From NCBI GenBank assembly GCA_014360745.1, contig JACIWY010000182.1:1-7050 (forward strand): a stretch of DNA of 7,050 nt. Direction: 5' to 3'. The position numbers were made by a program, and so were the translations under genes. The notes beneath the pieces were generated by a model that searched no databases, was not told where the DNA came from, and worked only from the letters and a program-made list of their open reading frames with translations. The stretch comes from Chloroflexota bacterium. GTDB taxonomy: Bacteria; Chloroflexota; Anaerolineae; UBA1429. Positions within the stretch are counted from its first letter, which is position 1. Each line of letters begins with the position of its first letter. Below are positions 6,244 to 7,050 of this stretch, in pieces.

Positions 6244-6903
6244 CTACTCGTCGTCCTCCATAACCTCTGCGTGCTTGGCGGGACAAGACCCATCGCCATC
6301 TTGGCGCAGGTAGGGCCTGAGTTGGCGTTCCAGCTCGCTCGCGTGGATGAACCAAATTACGTGCATCCCGAGGGAAGCTGCGGCGGCGACGTTCTCGGCG
6401 CGATCGTCCACAAAGACCACCTCGCCTGGCTCTAGCGCCAATTGTCGCAACAACTCTTGAAAAACTTCAACCTTGGGTTTGGCCACGCCGAGCCGGGCAG
6501 AGGTGAGGATGCGCTCGAAACGATCCGCCACGCGGAAGCGTTCTTTCAGCAGGCTCTCCAAGGCATCGGTGGCGTTGCTCAACATCCATACCGGATATCG
6601 CTCGCGGATGCGGTCGATGAGCGCCAACACCCGCTCGTCCACCAGCCAGGTGTTCCATAGCTCCTCGCGCAGCGCGGCGGTTTGGGCGTCGTCCAGGCCT
6701 AGCTCTTGGCCGGCGCGCAGCCAGAACTCGCGATCGCTCAATTGACCTGTCTCGGCCAACGCCCACAGGTCGCCACGCCACAGGCGATCGGCCAGTTCTT
6801 CCGCCCGCAGTCCCAATCGCTCCCCCCAACGTTCATAAGGGGTGAGGTCTCCGTCCCTCAGTAATACTCCGCCACAATCAAACACAAAAACCTTAATGGG
6901 CAT
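6244..6903 (-). CDS. HAD-superfamily hydrolase (subfamily IA-like phosphatase)
   Basis: Predicted soluble phosphohydrolase of 219 aa. The HAD motifs are in order: motif I FVFDCGGVL with nucleophile Asp9; motif II LSNAT with Ser109; motif III Lys142 in AKPK; motif IV VFVDDRAEN with Asp166 and Asp167. Residues about 15-95 form the helical cap typical of subfamily I. Motif I is DxGGV rather than DxDG, so the usual +2 Asp general acid is Gly11. Such DxG forms occur in the branch that includes the E. coli sugar-phosphate phosphatase YihX. Substrate cannot be assigned. ATG 6903 gives MPIKVFVFDCGG, the normal beginning for the family. AGGAG at 6916-6920 is twelve bases upstream, somewhat far. An in-frame GTG at 7026 would run through a terminator hairpin and add unrelated residues, so I rejected it. 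The C-terminal tail (QDGDG...EDDE) is acidic and probably disordered. Confidence 0.92.
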   Translation of the reverse strand: MPIKVFVFDCGGVLLRDGDLTPYERWGERLGLRAEELADRLWRGDLWALAETGQLSDREFWLRAGQELGLDDAQTAALREELWNTWLVDERVLALIDRIRERYPVWMLSNATDALESLLKERFRVADRFERILTSARLGVAKPKVEVFQELLRQLALEPGEVVFVDDRAENVAAAASLGMHVIWFIHASELERQLRPYLRQDGDGSCPAKHAEVMEDDE

Positions 6904-6921
6904 AGAATTTGTCGGCTCCTC

Positions 6922-6949
6922 TTGACATTCTGGCGTCGCTCCACATAAA
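6922..6949 (+). promoter_or_regulatory. Candidate sigma-70-type promoter pointing rightward
   Basis: A perfect TTGACA -35 box (6922-6927) is separated by 16 bases from CATAAA (6944-6949), which matches TATAAT at four of six positions. Transcription would begin near 6956, inside the hairpin that terminates leftward RNA, and run out of the window. The -35 box directly abuts the HAD ribosome site on the other strand, so the two transcription units would be divergent. A single promoter match can be chance. Confidence 0.35.
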
Positions 6950-6974
6950 AAACGCCGTGGGAACGCCCACGGCG
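6947..6974 (-). terminator. Strong intrinsic terminator upstream of the HAD gene
   Basis: On the minus strand CGCCGTGGG, loop CGTT, CCCACGGCG (plus 6966-6974 and 6953-6961) make a perfect nine-pair stem with a four-base loop, directly followed by TTTTTT (6952-6947). The structure fits leftward termination, and the plus strand has no T-run. It lies 43 bases before the HAD ATG. None of the three minus-strand frames contains a stop codon between 7050 and the hairpin, so any protein gene ending here must stop beyond the window. Otherwise the hairpin belongs to an untranslated RNA or to the HAD leader itself. Confidence 0.88.
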
Positions 6975-7047
6975 CAGTTCGCAGAAAATGGATTCGGAAG
7001 GGGGTTTGGGCCCCGACAAGATACACGCCAATGTCGGAGTGGGCATT
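6947..7047 (-). promoter_or_regulatory. Possible transcription attenuator or riboswitch-like leader of the HAD gene
   Basis: Besides the terminator, this minus-strand stretch holds AATGCCCAC (plus 7039-7047). It can pair over nine positions, one of them G-U, with GTGGGCGTT (plus 6962-6970), which contains most of the 5' terminator arm and its loop. Forming that pairing would break the terminator. CCGACA and TGTCGG (7013-7018 and 7032-7037) can also form a six-pair stem with a 13-base loop between them. I do not recognise a known riboswitch class. The pairings are visible; the switching role is inferred, and the 5' end of the element may be outside the window. Confidence 0.3.
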
Positions 7048-7050
7048 CTC
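6988..7050 (+). CDS. Possible start of a rightward gene, cut by window edge
   Basis: An ATG at 6988 opens a frame that stays open to the last base (21 codons, ending HANVGVGIL). It lies about 30 bases downstream of the candidate rightward promoter. There is no clear Shine-Dalgarno before the ATG, and short open frames are common in this GC-rich sequence. The VGVGIL stretch looks like a beta strand of the kind that opens Nudix domains, but 21 residues cannot establish a family. Confidence 0.2.
   Translation, partial: MDSEGGLGPDKIHANVGVGIL

Noticed and set aside
6125..6355. Minus-strand frame of 76 codons covering the HAD tail and the intergenic region
   Set aside because: Out of frame with HAD, Arg/Gly-rich with no recognisable domain; the start lies inside HAD coding sequence with no ribosome site.
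6904..7026. GTG at 7026 as HAD start (41 extra residues)
   Set aside because: The extension would be translated through a perfect terminator hairpin and T-run, and family members start just before the FDxGG motif, as the ATG at 6903 does.
1..7050. CRISPR array, insertion sequence, tRNA, rRNA or prophage genes
   Set aside because: No spaced direct repeats, transposase motifs, terminal inverted repeats or tRNA-like folds were seen on either strand.

Overview
The window is ordinary chromosomal DNA of a moderately GC-rich bacterium. It holds five protein-coding genes, tightly packed. No insertion sequence, phage gene, CRISPR array, tRNA or rRNA is visible, and no gap between genes exceeds about 150 bases. 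A member of the Chloroflexota (Anaerolineae-like) is my best guess. This rests on remembered family style: the Ig-like module and Pro/Thr-rich tail on the penicillin-binding protein, the LysM-LysM-M23 architecture, and the look of the ABC-F protein. It is not a database result.

Left part, plus strand (1-1532): the 3' end of rho, the transcription termination factor, is followed after 66 bases by a membrane-anchored LysM/M23 peptidoglycan hydrolase. The hydrolase start is unusual. The best Shine-Dalgarno serves a five-codon ORF in the same frame, whose TAG directly abuts the hydrolase ATG.

Middle and right, minus strand (7050 down to 1567): a HAD-superfamily hydrolase, then an ABC-F ATPase, then a strong intrinsic terminator, then a large class A penicillin-binding protein (glycosyltransferase plus transpeptidase). 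The last gene converges on the M23 gene with only 34 bases between the stop codons. A wall-building enzyme and a wall-cutting enzyme therefore lie tail to tail.

The most interesting material is regulatory. (1) Before the ABC-F gene there is a seven-codon ORF (MNVDILI) with a near-ideal ribosome binding site, followed by a hairpin. This resembles the leader-peptide layout of antibiotic-inducible ABC-F genes. (2) Before the HAD gene there is a perfect leftward intrinsic terminator, and no upstream minus-strand reading frame ends before it. A distal segment can pair with the terminator arm, so it could be an attenuator or riboswitch. (3) A perfect TTGACA box on the plus strand overlaps this region and may drive a divergent gene that leaves the window. 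(4) The terminator between ABC-F and the penicillin-binding protein leaves only about 40 bases for a promoter, and I cannot find one. All four are inferences from sequence and none has been tested.
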